A stretch of DNA of 64,000 bases from Aptenodytes patagonicus (taxonomy: Eukaryota; Chordata; Aves; Sphenisciformes; Spheniscidae). The notes beneath the pieces were generated by a model. The model saw nothing but the letters and a program-made list of their open reading frames with translations, did no database searches and was not told the DNA's origin. Numbering within the stretch: the stretch's first letter is position 1; each line of letters begins with the position of its first letter. Positions 23,201 to 38,200 of the stretch are shown in pieces. Both the position numbers and the translations under genes were made by a program. The stretch spans positions 7,174,001-7,238,000 of the forward strand of contig NC_134970.1 of the NCBI RefSeq assembly GCF_965638725.1. Reading direction: 5' to 3'.

Positions 23201-26200
23201 CTGTCACCACCCCGAGAGCTTCCCACTCCATAATCCCTCATAGAGTTCCTTTCCCTCGATGCACAGACACACGCCCTAAGAATGAAGCGGAGGCAGAGCT
23301 CCTCTCAGGATATGTGGGCAAGTTTTCCATTTCTACATCCAAATGATGAGAAGCCAGAATTTCAGACTCACCTCCTCCCTTGGAGCCATCCCACTCTGCA
23401 CATGCCAGCTCAGGGCATTTCAGGACGAGAACTGAACAGGCTGTACTGCCCTGTCAGTACGGTGACCAGGACATACCTCCAAGGGTCGTGGCTCCCGCCA
23501 GGCCTCGCCGTACGTTCATCGGAGCCACGGAGTACCAGATACCATCCTCATCTGATGTATAATCCAAGCACTCCACCGAGCTGAGACGGGAGCGACCATC
23601 ATACCCCCCAATCACATAGATCCGATCATGCAGGGACACTGTAGCAACGTAGCGCCTCTTACGGGTGATGCTCTAAAACAGTAAAAAGAATAAAAAGGTC
23701 AAGGAGAGGAAATAATACTGATGCATGGAGACCAACTGCTGTTCTTCCATCCTCTTTTGCTGCTCTTTTGGAAAATGGCCCACTACCACAGAGGCAAACA
23801 GCACTATGGATTTAAAGGATACAGCCCTGGCTAAAATGCTTAACGACTGCGTCTGCCTTCCTCTGCCTGTACTCTCTCTCTGCCACGCTCTCTTCTCATG
23901 GCTAGGCCTCTTTGCACTAAAATATTTTGCATTAAATGTCATTTATCTTATGCCGCTACTGAATCTTTGATGCATCTCGGGGGTTTGTGTGCCTCCCACT
24001 GGCTCCCTGCAGAGACTGTTAATGGGAAAATGCGGAGACTCGGAATATTTGATGAAAATACCTGAAGCTTTTAGCCTCCAAAAAAGAACAGAATTTTGGG
24101 ACACTAGGTGATACAGGGTCTTCTGTGATTAGCGATTTTAAAGAAGAGGCAGTTCTCCACCTTTTCACACAGATAAAGGTGATTTTAAATTTGGGTAGAA
24201 ATAGTCCTCAGTGCAGGAATTCTCTCTTCCTTACTATCTCCCGTTATGCTCAGAAACAATGAAACCAGAGAGATCATGCAGCCTGCCTGAAAGCAGGACT
24301 GATTATATTATTCCTATTGACATTTCAATTATCATCACTAACCTTAAAGCTTAACACCCCTTCAATAAGAAACATGATAGCTCTCACTCCCACAACAAGG
24401 ATGTGGGTCTCTGTAGGCTCATCTGATTAGAAATATGACAACCACCTCTTATACAAAGCTTACTTAGCAAATCTGCAAACGTGAAGCGGTTTCAGCATTC
24501 GCTATGTAAACCTCAGCAACTCTAAAGAATTTATGGCAGAAATTCTAAGCAGAACACAAAGAGGAGCCCAAAAAGGAATGTTATGTAGCTGCTGCTACAG
24601 GATCAGTGTTTGATCACAGCCTGTTCAACCCAGTGGTGGTCAAAAATGGTCCCTTACTGGCAAGAAACTCCACTCCTGAGTCTTCGGGTCGTATTTCTCC
24701 ACAACATCAATAGGTGACTGCTGGCTGCCAAAGCCGCCGATCACAAGCAGGACTTCATTAGCTCCTAAAGCAAAGAGGGAGAGCAAAGTCAAGTCAATCC
24801 CTTCACAACCAAAGGGTCACCTCAAGGGAATCACCCTAAGAATCTCTGAGCCTTCCTTGGTGCAACGAGTCACCTCTAAATCTCTGTTCTCATCACTACT
24901 CTGAAGCTGGCACCTAACCTGAGTACAGTCACCTGGACTCCCTCTATCCTCGGCGGGGAGAAAGAGAGAGAAACTCTTCCAGAGTGCGTGGCCGTAAGAC
25001 TAACTCAGGTGTCAGGAGCTGTCTGCTGGAGGGCTGTTCCTCGTTAGAGGGACTCTGAGAAGACAAGCTGGCTAAGTTAGGTGCTGAAGTTGGCTCGATA
25101 ATATCTTCTTCTGTATTCTTTCCACGATTTTTTTTCAAACCTCTTGCCACCCCAAGAAAGCTGAAGGAGGATGGCTGCTTCCCTGCAGCCTCCTCACAAA
25201 ACAGGGCCTTCTCCCCTCGTTTGCAAATGACATCCAGACCAGATGACACCTTTGTTCACCATTTCACTGACAAACAAGTCAGGCCGACTAAAGCCTGAAA
25301 AATTAATGAAATATTTTCAGAGGAATTGTCTCTTAAGTCTTATGTATTTTATTTGAAAGTTGCCTTCCCTCTACTTTCTTTTCTCTGAGATTGTCCCTGA
25401 ATTGTTCTTATTTTCTCCCTGAGAGTTAAATAAGACTTGGGACCTGGTGAGTTTTAACTTCCCTTGTAACGATTGCCATAGCGGTAGGTTTCTATCATAG
25501 TTTTAAAAATAGATGAGCATCCCCTGAATCCCTTGGGCCCTTTCTGCAACAGGGAGTTTTACTAGAGTTTAGAACTGCTCAGCTTTTCATTGCAGAAGGA
25601 CTGAACGCTGAGCAACAAAGATTTAACAAGACCCTGTCTGTCACAAAGCAAAACAGCTGCCACCTCAGATTAAGGAGAATAATATAAAAAATAACTGGGA
25701 AGGATTCACAAAAGAGCTCCAACAACAACTAGGAAAGCCTCCTGTACAGTATGACAGCTAAAAGTGCAATCATTTCAGTTTATCCCATAGAAAGTTAATA
25801 CACAACTTGATCACAGTTTATAAGTGACACATGATAAGAGCATTGCTGATAGCAGATGGTATTGAATTAATTAAAAAAGGTAGGGCTGAATCCAGAAGAT
25901 GAACCTTAGCAATAAGGTGCACAGTTTTTGCCAGTATAATTAAACAATAAAACAGTTTTGTGATGTGCACAAACCACAGTTATCTTCACTGTAACACAGC
26001 TGTCTCTCACCTCGCAGCTCTTTTTGTTTCTGACACTGATACCTGCCTTTTTAGACAGGAAGAAACTCTTCCCACGCTTCTTGGACAGCTTTATCAGGTG
26101 AAGCATTTCAACTAAGAACAAAATGAAATGCGTCTTTCTAAAATGACAGATCGAGCTGAACTGCATGTCATTGAAACCGATGTAGGATGTTCCCAGAAAA

Positions 26201-29200
26201 GCAGGAGACACGCTGTGGCCTGGACTATGCTGGAGGTCAAACCACATCACAACAACATTCCCTTCAGGCTGATAATCTAATCAACCTGTCTCTCTGATAA
26301 TCTAATCAACCTGTCTCTCTGACAAACCTAATTTGCCCTCCTCCTTTAGTGGATAAACTGCTTTCTGTCCCTTAAAACAGTGTTAATAACAGGAAATGGC
26401 CATGAAGGGTTTTTCAGGGTCCCTCTCCACTACACAAGCAGCAGCACTGGAGAACATGCAGGGAGGTTTGCTTGCAGGAAGAGCGGTCAATGCTGGCACT
26501 GATGGCAGTGCCCTGTGAGTGCGCCCGGGATAAAGGCATGGCAGAGACAGTCCAGAGAGTGAGTGTGAAGATAACAGAAGGGGCATCAGGTAAGGAACGG
26601 CCACAGTCATGAAGAAGCCAGTAAAATACTTTTCCTTCTTCTGCAGGTCATTCCTACTGTTTGTGTTGCTCTCAAGTGCTTACAGCCCTAAGCCAAGCAT
26701 TTTCCCAACTATTTAGTGACTGTGCTTGGTAGGAGTTACTGAAATAGAGGAAGAAATCATCTTTTATTTGCCTTAACACAACTGGGGCGGGCAGGGGAAA
26801 AGTACCTCTGAAAGGAAAGAGGGACCTCTCCATCTCCCTCCTTGTGCCTTCCCCTCCGAGATTCCCTGTTGAAAACTTAGCTTCAGTGTAACACAGCTGT
26901 CTCTCACCTCGCAGCTCTTTTTGTTTCTGACACTGATACCTGCCTTTTTAGACAGGAAGAAACTCTTCCCACACTTCTTGGACAGCTGCATGCTGAGACA
27001 AACACATTTGGAGGCACCAACAACTCAGGAGACTGGTTACAATTGCGGTGCAATTACAAGGCGCTAGACATGGTGTATAATACAACACCTGCCAATACCC
27101 CAGACCTTCTCAGTGTCCTTTCCTTTGCTGCTCACCTAGACGTGCTCTTGTCCTGGGTCCTTGCATCTGACTCCGGAGCTCGGGTCGAAGATGAAATTTC
27201 TTAGCTTCATCTACGAGGTCTCTGCACTGCAGACTGCATCGTATAAAAGGCTGAGAAAAAACATGAGTCACTGGTACACGCAATGTATTTTAAGATCACT
27301 CATAAGAACTGTCCTAAAGCCAACTCTGATCAGTTCAGACAGCATTAAAATGGCTTGTGTGCAGGCTGTAGCTAGTAGTGTCACAAGGAAATGCAAAGAC
27401 AACCTAAGACTGGACTGCAGCTGAAAAGATATGGCTCAGTTCTCGCACAAAGCCTGGCACTGAAGATTCCATAATGAAAATAACTATATTGGAAAACTAA
27501 GGAAAAGCCACTTTTGCTACACTTAAGCCAGCAGAAGTATGTCTGAGAAGAGGGACTGGCAGTGAAACTACACTTGAAATCAGTTTGGCTGGCTCTGCCC
27601 CACATAATCAACTCCCAGCATGCACCTGCCATCAAAGAAGAAACAAGGAGCACAGCACAACGAAGCAGTTTTGCTGGATCTATTAGCTTGATCCCTGTGC
27701 ACATGGAGCTATGAAAAGACTACAGAAGCAGTAAGGTCTTCTTTAAAAGAAGCGGGGGGCACTGCAGCCCAAGGACAGTCTTATCTCCTCCTTGCATAAT
27801 GCCGTGTAATTACCTGCTGAGGGCCTGGACCAATCTCCCCTGAATGCTCAGTGTTCAGTTCCCTCTGGGTGTTTGGTGCTATATGCTGCTGCAATAAGTT
27901 AAGATTTACTTTTACAAGTTCTTGGTGCTTGTGCAAGAAGGCCAGGGTGTTCAGGGCAGATGATGGCACACAGGGCCAACACTCTACTCTCCATGCTGTC
28001 CCAAGATGATGATATCCCACCAGTGTGTGTCACCTTCAGTCTGGAGAGGCCATCCTGTGCAGTAAGAAAGCTGAGGCCCTGTATACACACTATCTTAGGC
28101 TGGTTTTGGAACAGATCTAATTGTTTTGGTACCAGTCCCTTTCATGTTAGCTTCAATTTCAGTTTAAAGTGGACCATAACAATCTGACTAAACACATTTT
28201 AGCTCCGGCACAACTTAACTGCCTGTTAGCTGCCCTTATTTAAGAACATCTGTAAAAGGCAGCTATATCACATTAGAGATGAATGTTGCTAAATCAGCCA
28301 TTTATGTAGAGAAGTCTGTCATTCAACATTCAGCACTTGTCAGGTGACAAGGGCTAGCGACCACTGATTACCTCACATCACCATCAAACCAGAATGCTGG
28401 ATTGAACTTCTCTGTGCCTTCCTTTCAAACCTTGCATGGGGTCAGCATCGCTTCCTGTTTGGAATTAAACTTCCATTGCAAAAGCTTAATTATTTCTTAT
28501 CATCGCACACATTTTGGTTTGCCTCTGCAACACCCCAGCCACACAAAGAAGCATCATGAGATATGGCTCTGACTTGTGTGTTGGCCTTGGACCTACACAG
28601 CTGCTGTCCTTCTCGTTCAAAGATACCTGCTTGCCATCTGCACCTGAAACAATTTCTGAGGAGCCATTTCCTCCCTAGGATCGCATGCCAGCAGCCTTCA
28701 GCCTAGAGAAGGAGACCTGCTAGCGCTTACGAATGAAAGGCAGAAAGCACCTGTTAGAAAACTATAACAGATGACAACAGAAAGGTGCTACATATATCAG
28801 GAGACAACTGACTAATTGCCCTGGATGGGGCACCCTCCCAGCTGAAAAGTAGGATGCTGTAACTGCTGGCACAGCAAACTACTTCTGAGTAAAACAGTGG
28901 GCGCTCCAGCTGAACAGGGGCAACTCCGTAGTGTCAGCATCAAAAAGCATCAGCAGAGAAAGCAGCTTTTAACGTGTTCTGTTAGGACAGCAGGAGTCTA
29001 ACCAGGGAACACGGCAATCGCACACAGATACTGGCTCCCAGCTGTTCTGTGTCCATGCACCCCGGCTGCCGATACCTCGGTGTCGATGACGTCTGTGATG
29101 TAGCGGGGGGTGAGAAGCGGCATGCGCACGTACTGCAGCAGTTCTGGCAGTGATGCTTCCCGCTCTTTTTTCGAGTGCTTCACCCAGTTTATAACTGCCT

Positions 29201-32200
29201 CAAAAACTGGCTCTTCAGAGTCCACCTGGAAAGAGGAGACACACACTGATCAGACTGCAGGATAATATTTCAGCAACTGCTGTGGAACGGACAACTTCCA
29301 GGCTATTGACACTGCTTCACAGCTAGCAAGAGAGCAGGACATCTCAAGTAAGAGTTTGTTATGGAAATTCCTATGAGCTGCATTTACAAGCACTATAAAA
29401 TTCCCTCATTTTCTTTTCCTTAAAACTGCATTTCTTTTTTCCTTACAGCTGAGATCAACAACTGGCAGTACGAGTGCCAGAAAAGTAAGCTTTATGGTAC
29501 GCAACAGAGCCAGAAGCTGGGAGCCACCACTTTTGAGAGAGCCCAGTGACAGGCTGTGACTCTCGGGGGAGATGGGGAGCAGGGCAGCTCCCCCAACTTC
29601 TCAGCGGAGCAGGAGTTACGGTCCTGCAAAATGCAAAGTACCATCATAAAGATGATCAGAATCACATTTCCTTTTTACGGAGCAGTGTCTCACTTAACCC
29701 CCTGCAGCCCTGTGCCCATGCACTGCCCCTTTAACCGCCGAGCCATACCAGGTACATTTAAGGGTTTTTTTTTTTCTTTCAATCCACATTTAAGAAACTA
29801 TAAACAACTGGATTTCAGAGTGGTGAACCCCAGGGCATGAATGTTACTGTTCTGACTAGTTTATTTCTCTCTCCATTTTGGACCAGCACATGCTGGTGCT
29901 TACACCACTTCCAAAGATTACGCTGACTAAACCATCTAAATTTGATACTTTTAGAGAACCTCAGGTGCTTTGGACATCTATGATTACCAAAAGCAAAAGA
30001 ACTGTAGAAAGCTCTATAACATATTATTTAGGCTTGGTTTTCTTTTTGCATGTCTTCAGATCATCCAACGTAAAAGCAAATCAGACATGAATTTAATGTC
30101 ATGAGGGCTGTTAACTGTTATTAAATATGAAGATAAAAGGAGATATTGTAATAAGAGGATTGAGCCTTCCCACCGATATATGACTGGTACACTTTGAAGT
30201 TCAGTTTGAAGCCGTCTGTTGCAGAATGTTCTGAAGCAGGGAGCCGCAGAGGTTAATTACGTAAGGCAATTCTTCCAAGCCATTGATTTATATTTGTTAC
30301 TGTGTAATTTGAAATGGCCTCTTTCTATTTGAATAACAGGGAAAGGACAATTAGAGCTCACAAAAGGAGAGCAGAGTACTTTACTGTTTCCAATTTTCCC
30401 CACCTCCTCCTCAAATGCAATAATCCCACATCATTTTATCCCCTCCCAAACTGACTGTCCTCTGATATATTTAACAGTTTTGTTGTTCGTGAAATAATTT
30501 CTGTTTTCTGATAAACGATGAGTAACATTAAACACAGCATCACAGTGAGGACCTGCCATTATATGTCTCGAACAGCCAGGGGATTTTCCGAGGGTGCTCC
30601 ACATCACCTCTGCACTGGCACAGCAACAGCTAGATTTGCTTCGTTCACCTTCTTAAGCTATTACAATGAATGCACACCTCACTGTGTGTCTGCAAGGCCT
30701 GAATCTGTCCTTCCCATCCACAATGAATTTTACTTCGGCTGTGTGGATCATCCGATTAGTTTGGCTGGGTCGTTCTCAAGTTCCTCATTATTTCCTCTTT
30801 GCTGTCCAGAAGCGTTATGTCAGTACTCGCCACAACCCACATAAGCTCAAACCCTCACAGCATTAAAACTGCAGCTTGTTAAACACCAAACACACTCAGC
30901 CTTTCTCCACTGCTGATCTCGGCCTGTGCCAGGGTCTTTCACTGCTATCTTGCATGCTCTTTGTCAAGCAGACTTATTAACAAGAGGATGTCAGCTTGGC
31001 TGAAGGCTACTTTCAAGGCATACATCAAGAATTCTCCTCTGGCTACCCCTGTATTGTCTTTTCAGGAATTCCACCAGAGATAATTGGTTTGCTTCTAAGA
31101 GTTCATGTTACTGTGAACTCTGAATAGTGATTGCTTCAATCACTTCTTTTAGAATAGAAGCAAACATCAACTCTCGACGAAGTCCATCTCAATAAAAAAA
31201 ACAAGCCCCCTCCTCCCCATTATCAAGGAACATTCAACTTATTTCAATTCTCAAGAACATACATATTCATAGAAAATTTGGAAAAAAGTATTTGACAGGT
31301 TCCAGCCAAATAGTAAATCCTCCAGAAACTAACCTTAAGGGAACAAAATCTGCATATTACTCCCTGAAGATTCAGACTACCCTGCACCATCGTGCATTCT
31401 GCTGCTTGTAAAAGTAGAGGACACCCAAATGCCTGGGATGACACATGCATTCCTTGTGCTGCTGAGTAGCATGCAAAGGTCTACAAATAGAAGTTAAAGT
31501 CTTGGGGGTATTTCTGAAATGTAGGCATTGAGACAACTTGTCTCTGTAACCTCTGAAAGCTCCTCCAGGGGAAGGAGGAGACAAGGGAACAAGAACTCTG
31601 CAGAGGTAGCTAACTGCGATGGCCTTACTTGCAAGAAACACTTGTGTGACAACAAATTCTTACACAGAAGCTAAATGTTACTGATCGATTTCAGATTACA
31701 TGGCTAAAAAATTAGAAGCTTCCTGGAAATTAAAATTCAAATTCAGGAACCACGTGAGAAGTCCACCATAGGAGGATGGACTAATTTCTGACTGGTTTCA
31801 ACATTTTACTTCAATGCTTTGCACAGTAATGGTACTTTTCAGGTTTTACCTGAATTTCATCACACTTGATGAGCTTTTCAACCTCTTCTTGATTTAAGAG
31901 GATAAACTCTTCATGCTGAACCACCTCTGGAAAATGTTTCTGGCTGAAGACCTCTGCAGCTTGCATTAGATCAACACAATTGTGTGTCTCAGCAAAATCC
32001 CGAATGCCCAAACAATTTGATGGATCCAGCTGGCTTTCTAGAAACTCACAGCAAGCTTGTTTCACACCTACGGAAAATTGGAGGGGTGAATAAGCACTGC
32101 ACGCTTACTATCAATCCACTGCTTTGGAAAGGGCTTCAGAAGAGAAAGTTCCAAACAATAATGAAAATCCAACTCAAATATCATGCTTAAAAATACTACA

Positions 32201-35200
32201 GAAACACACGCATGCAAATATTTCTTTGGAGGGGCGTGAAAACGCTAAGCAGTAGACCATGCGTTGGGGCTGTTTTGATCTCTGGCTGTTCTATTTAAAC
32301 ACAAAAATTAAATAAATCTGATACTAGGAAAAGACTCAAATGTGAGTTATACTCAGCTTCATGGATTATAAACAAAAAATGTATATGCTAGTGGATATGG
32401 CTACCAGACTTCTAGGTTTTCTCCACTGTCATTTTGATAGTTGCCTGGGATTTGGGATAATTGCCTGGGGTAGCTCCATAGGTGCACGTTCAATGACATC
32501 AACCAGTTTGTTACAACCCAGACATACTATGATGGCGGGTCAAATGACATCAAGGATTTGCTTATTATTATAAGTCGACTGAGCTGTAACATTTGTGTGC
32601 TATACAGCCCACAATTCCTCCTGGGAATTCTCACGCAGAAATACAGTAGCCCAAAGCATGGAACAATAACCTGGTTTATCACCTTTTTTCCCACCCAAGG
32701 CAGTTCCTCTACCAATGAGACCACAGTGCATAAGACAACAGAAATTTGACATAAGTATTTATAAATATCATGCCTCCCACAACATGTCTTCCATTTACAG
32801 AAGGTCAGACAACCCAAATCTCTGAACAGCAGCAATTGTGCAATTTGTGCGGGTACTTGGCAATTACCTTTCAGCTGAAGCAGACATGCTGCTGGGAGCA
32901 ATTCTTGGACGTTTTCTACTGTCACATGAACAGTTTCTGTATATACAAAGTCTAGCAGGATTTCCATGGTGGAGGCTGTCAGTCCCTGGATATCTACGTA
33001 GGGTTTATCTTTCTCTGAAAGCTGTAAATTAGAAGTGAGACAAAGATTTATTTTTCAGTAATGTGATGAAAAAGCCAACAATGCTCAGCAGTTTTAAAAA
33101 ATGTGATCTGTCAGAGAGGTTTCAACAGAGATTTGTACTTTCTCTTCCTGTGCTTACTGAAAGAATAAGGGAAAGGAGGGAATTTCCCTACAGAATTCAC
33201 TTACAGGGTGAGTAAAAGAGACAAAGTTCATTATGGATCGGGAGGACGATCCATACAACAGTTTTACAACTGCATTGTAAAACCAGCAAGCTGAGATTAG
33301 AGATAGCAGAAATTACATGCATCATTTGTGCAAGACAACTAAACTCTCTCCTCCATGCAGTAACTCCAAGCTTTACTACAAGGAACAGTTCAGGGGGCTT
33401 CCTCCCTGGGCTGGATGCGTATGACACACTGCAGTGTACATGGAGTCCCCACCTCACCGCTCCGCTCTAAAACCAAACCAAATAAAAATCTTTCGTAACT
33501 GTTCAATTCCTGATCCATTCTGCAAGCTTATGGTGAAGGTTCCTAAAAAGAATGACTATTTATAGGCCAGAAAGTTCAGAGTTAAAGGTTAAATGTAGGT
33601 TTAGCTTAAACATTTGAAAGTAAAATGATAGTGATGGTACTGATACAATGCTGACTTTGTCCCCTGACCATTTTATTACCTCTAAGATAACATCATTTTG
33701 GAATAATTATTTTTTCCAAGGAATGTTAACCCTCTCAACAGCCAATCTTTGGGAACAGTAAATTCCATGAATCCACCAAATTTGCACCTCTATAGGTACA
33801 AAACTGAGATTATATTTCACAAAGCATCAGCGTTGTGGTTCAATGCATCCATCACAAAGCTGCTGGCACAGCATCTGATGATTCATGAACAATGGGCTAG
33901 CAGGTGGACTCACTAATCACACCCTGCACATAGCTGCAAGCTCATCAGCATGAATGGACCTCAACAGAAGGATGTCTCCATGCAGCACGCTGCAAAACCA
34001 ACCTTTTTTCCCATGATTTTTGAAGAGTAGTCAGTATCAGTGCAAGCACGATTCAGCTGAAAGCCCATGGCTTTTCTTGCCAACAATGAGCCTGAAGTTG
34101 GTTACAGACAGATTGAGCAGAGACTCAGTGAACAGAAAGCATGATCAAAGCATGATCACTTGGCTTAGAATCTGCCACAGCTGGGGAAAAACGAGGTAAT
34201 ACAGAAGTAGAGAAAATAAGAGCAGTCAAGGATATTCCTGCAGAGGCATTTGATGACACAGCAGCAGAAGGGAAGAAATGTCTCTGCTGAGACTGAGCCA
34301 TTTCTATGATGCAGAGAGATACACTTCACAGTAGAGAAACACAGGAGGTAATGGTGATACTTGAAGTAATTTGAGGGAAGAGGCCTTTCAACTCTGTTGA
34401 CACAGTGAACAAACTTTATGGCATCCCGAGTCAGAAAGGAACAGCAAATTACCTTGTCTGACCTGCTGTACGACAGGCCATGCATTGCATTTAGAAGCTA
34501 AAATGAGTTCCTAACTTGGGCTAGACAAAACATTTCCAAAACAAGACTAAGCTCTTTGGTACAACAGATAAAGGCCACAGATGTCACCAAAGGTCAGAAC
34601 TGATCAGACCAGATGTTCATATGTTTCCAACAAGCAAATGGAGATGTAGACCATACATGCATAGAAGAAAGAGGATAAGAAGTTACAAACATCTATTGAC
34701 AGGAGATTACAAGGGCGCCAGACCTCCTGGTAATGTATTACACTGCGTCAGGTAGAAGCTGTAGACATCTGTTCTTCACAGATTGGCTTGGAGCTGGTGA
34801 AGAAGCTCCTGTCCCCACAACCAATATTCAATAATCAGCCATGCACATACTCTCTTTATACAAAACACAAACCATGGGGACAACACTAATACTATACAGA
34901 TAATCACCTCCTGCTTCCCTTGTACTTCTGGTACACTCCACTACTTGGTTGTTATTTGGCTCACAGTTTACTCACGTGCTAAGATTGCTTGGAAGAAAAT
35001 ATTCCAAGTAACTTCACACAATGTATGTGATGCAGAATAACTTGGGAACCTAGCATCATACCTGTGAGAAGGATCTCAGAGTGGAGACAACTTGATTCTG
35101 AACATCCCATGAAGTCTCTGAGCTGTAGCTCCAGACTGCATATGCAGTGTTTGAGAACCGTATACAGTGCTTAGTGCTGTGCTGTTGGGACAGAGCGCGT

Positions 35201-38200
35201 CCCTCTTTTATCAATACATCCACATATTTGGACTCAGAAGCAAGGCAAAATTATGGTCATACAATGCTAATCAAAACACAGTACAAGCAGCTTTCCTTTT
35301 GCAGGTGTTTAGCGGTACGAGACATTTCTCTGCATCTCTGCTGTTAGAATTTCAGATTAGTTTCCCCCTTTGTTGTTTGATATCAGAGTTCTGCTAACCA
35401 GCAGGAAGTAAAGCGATAAGGGATTGATACTCCCTCATACAAGCACATTTCTAACATGACATAAAAAGTATGCAGCAGTACAGATCCAGAAATCAACTGG
35501 AGCTATCTAGGAAAACACGTTCCCATAGTTAAGGAGAGTCACTTGGAGACATCAGGGGTTTCACCCCAGGATGCCTAAGTTGCTGAAAGCCTTAAGGCAG
35601 GGGCTGCAGGTCATAGCTTTGTTGTGAAACATGATGTTGCTGTCTCCCATTCCATCCATAAATCACGCAACTCATTCTGCAGGAGAATGGGCCTAAAATT
35701 TTGGAACCACTTTATTATCTAAGGCCACTTCTTGTTTTTGCCTTCACTAATGCAGGTACACAAAAGTATGTTGTAATAAACCCCTCCAATTTCTTCTCAC
35801 CTATAGGGGAAAAGAAATGCTGGCATGACAGTGCTAATATGTGGCTCACCGCATTCTGGAAGGTGTTCACAGTACAGTGAAGATGACCGTGTAAGAACCT
35901 GGAAACAGAAGTTGTTTATTTTCAGAATAAGACGACTATTTCTCCATGTTCTAGGGGAAAAAAACCCCTTCAATTTCTAGAACATACCCTCCAAGAGAAG
36001 ACAGACTAGTTTCTTTCTGACGTGGAGCCAATGATCAGCTCTTAACATATCTCGAGTTAGGCTAACTTGTCCAAACAAAGACAGAAATGACAGTGCAAAA
36101 CTAGGATCCCGGGGAGCATTTGCTAAAACTGCTCTTCAATTTTCACTGCAAGGAAGAGCCCTGTAGGTAAAACTGATGGGCGTTTCAGTTTTCCCACACT
36201 GCTCAGCACAAGGGCAGAGAAAAGTGTTGTCAAAAGCCAGCGGTTCAACAGGTGATCAGCAGCTTCTCCTCATTCTGGAAAATGGGAACAGAAAAATGGG
36301 AAGAAATTAATACTAAGTAAGACAGAACTTTTTACAGTAAACGTTAAAGCCAGAAGTGAGAGAAGGAAGGAAACTAGAGACACAGGGATTGGCAAACGCA
36401 GTTCTTCATGATGATAACCTCTGATGACAGTCTCAGTGCTACACTGGCCATGCACAGATGTAACATCATGAACGACAGTGGACATAACCCAGGGATCAGT
36501 TCTGAACAAAGCCTTGTGTAGCCCAAGTCTGACAAAAGCCACACATTACAGCTAGCCAAGTAGTCCCCAAATTCACAGGTGACGAGCGATGAAATGCAAA
36601 GGAAGCCCTCGCAGAGACTGTTAGTCCATTATGCAATCCGGCATTTTGAGTTCCCTCAAGTTACAGCCGTGACCAAAACACTCTGTACCCACAAGTGTTT
36701 GGAGAGCAACCAAATGCTGCCCCTTGACGCTCACCAACATACTTGTCATTGACACACATAGGAAGCAGGTCCACTTTGAGGCTTACCAAGCTGTCATTTC
36801 CTGGAAAGAACGCTCTCCCACAAACACTCGGCAATTGTGTGTGCCACTTGGCAGGTTTGCCATTTTGGGGTTTCCATAGGAAAAAGCAAATTTGGAAGAA
36901 ATACAAACTAAGCAAAAGAAGTAAACCCCTTAAAGCAGCGGCAATTCGGGAGCGTGAGAGATCGAGCAATCGTGCCCACTGGGCACTGGGCGCACTTATT
37001 TTTCTAGGAAGAATTACATCTACGAATTAAGGTCACTACAATGTTACAGTTAAAATGAGAGTATAAAGAAGGAAGGAGAGACGATCCCAGCTTAGATCCA
37101 AAGTATACCAATCCTCAGCCTTTGTTAGCAGCCACAAAGGACATTCTGTAGCACACAGAGTGATCGGATCTCTGTATACTGCCTAGATAAAGTCCAGGAA
37201 GTCAAAAGCACTGACAGGAACATAGAAGCAAACACAAAGAAGCAGAGACAGTCTGCTGTACTGCTGTGCTCCTTGAAGCTATTGGTAAACAGAGAACTTC
37301 AGCCTCCAGGGACTGAATTTGCTTTGTGTATTTTTTTTTAAAATTACATTTCCTTTATGCAGAGAAAGAGCATAAACCTGACAAATTTACAAATTTCATG
37401 AAGACATGGACAGAAAATATATTGGTATGTGGTCAGACCACACATGTCTTTTTTTGGTTGCTTTGCACAGGACTATAAAAACTATGACACCTGCTCACCC
37501 GACACAGCACTGAAAGAAGCAGGCGCACAGACAGCTCTGCCAACAGTGTTCACTGCTGGATAAAACAAAGAAGAAAATTATTCTCTCCTGCAAGGACTAC
37601 TGGGCTAGCAGGGAGGTCTTTAGGACCTTTGAGCCATTCTGTAATTTTTCTCCCTGCTAATGGGGAGTTGCTAGGATAAGGAAAGCACCTTCTGTAAGAA
37701 AAAGCCACAAAGATTGATTCAAACTTATAAAAGACAAAGCCAGGCAAAGCATCTCGTAAACAACATGAATGAGTGCTAGCTTTAGCTCAAATATTACCTT
37801 TCAGTGATTCAGAAAAATAGCATGCAGGTAGTGCAAGTCAATACAGTAAGAACTGTGAGAGCAACGCTCCTCACAAGCGAGATTTGCCGAGTACAGCAAC
37901 GGGGGCTTATAGTGTCCCCCCAACCCCAGTGCTAGAGGTTGCATCCTCTTCGCAAGAGCAACAGCACAACCCAACACGTACCAGCTGATCAGCCAGTGCG
38001 AAACACAGACCAGAACATGAGTTAAATACCCTCCATTTCAGTTTTAAAGGGCTACCTTAATTCACCACCCGGTCTAAGACACACACCACGGCTCGCACAG
38101 CTTTGCACTAGGCCTGGCACCCTTGCCAAGAAAGATGCCCAGAGGCATGAAGACCATAAACCACCACTAGAAAAATTAGTAAATGTATCAGAGCCTTCCG

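Larger units (their letters stand above)
24765..27135 (-). other. KLHL12: KLHL12 intron (2.37 kb) carrying a 106-bp direct duplication
   Basis: The intron starts GTGAGC and ends CTTTAG in gene sense. Two near-identical 106-bp copies at 25985-26090 and 26882-26987, and a perfect 25-bp tandem duplication at 26271-26320, lie inside. A minus-strand open frame at 24944-25249 (101 codons) has no recognisable domain. Confidence 0.85.
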
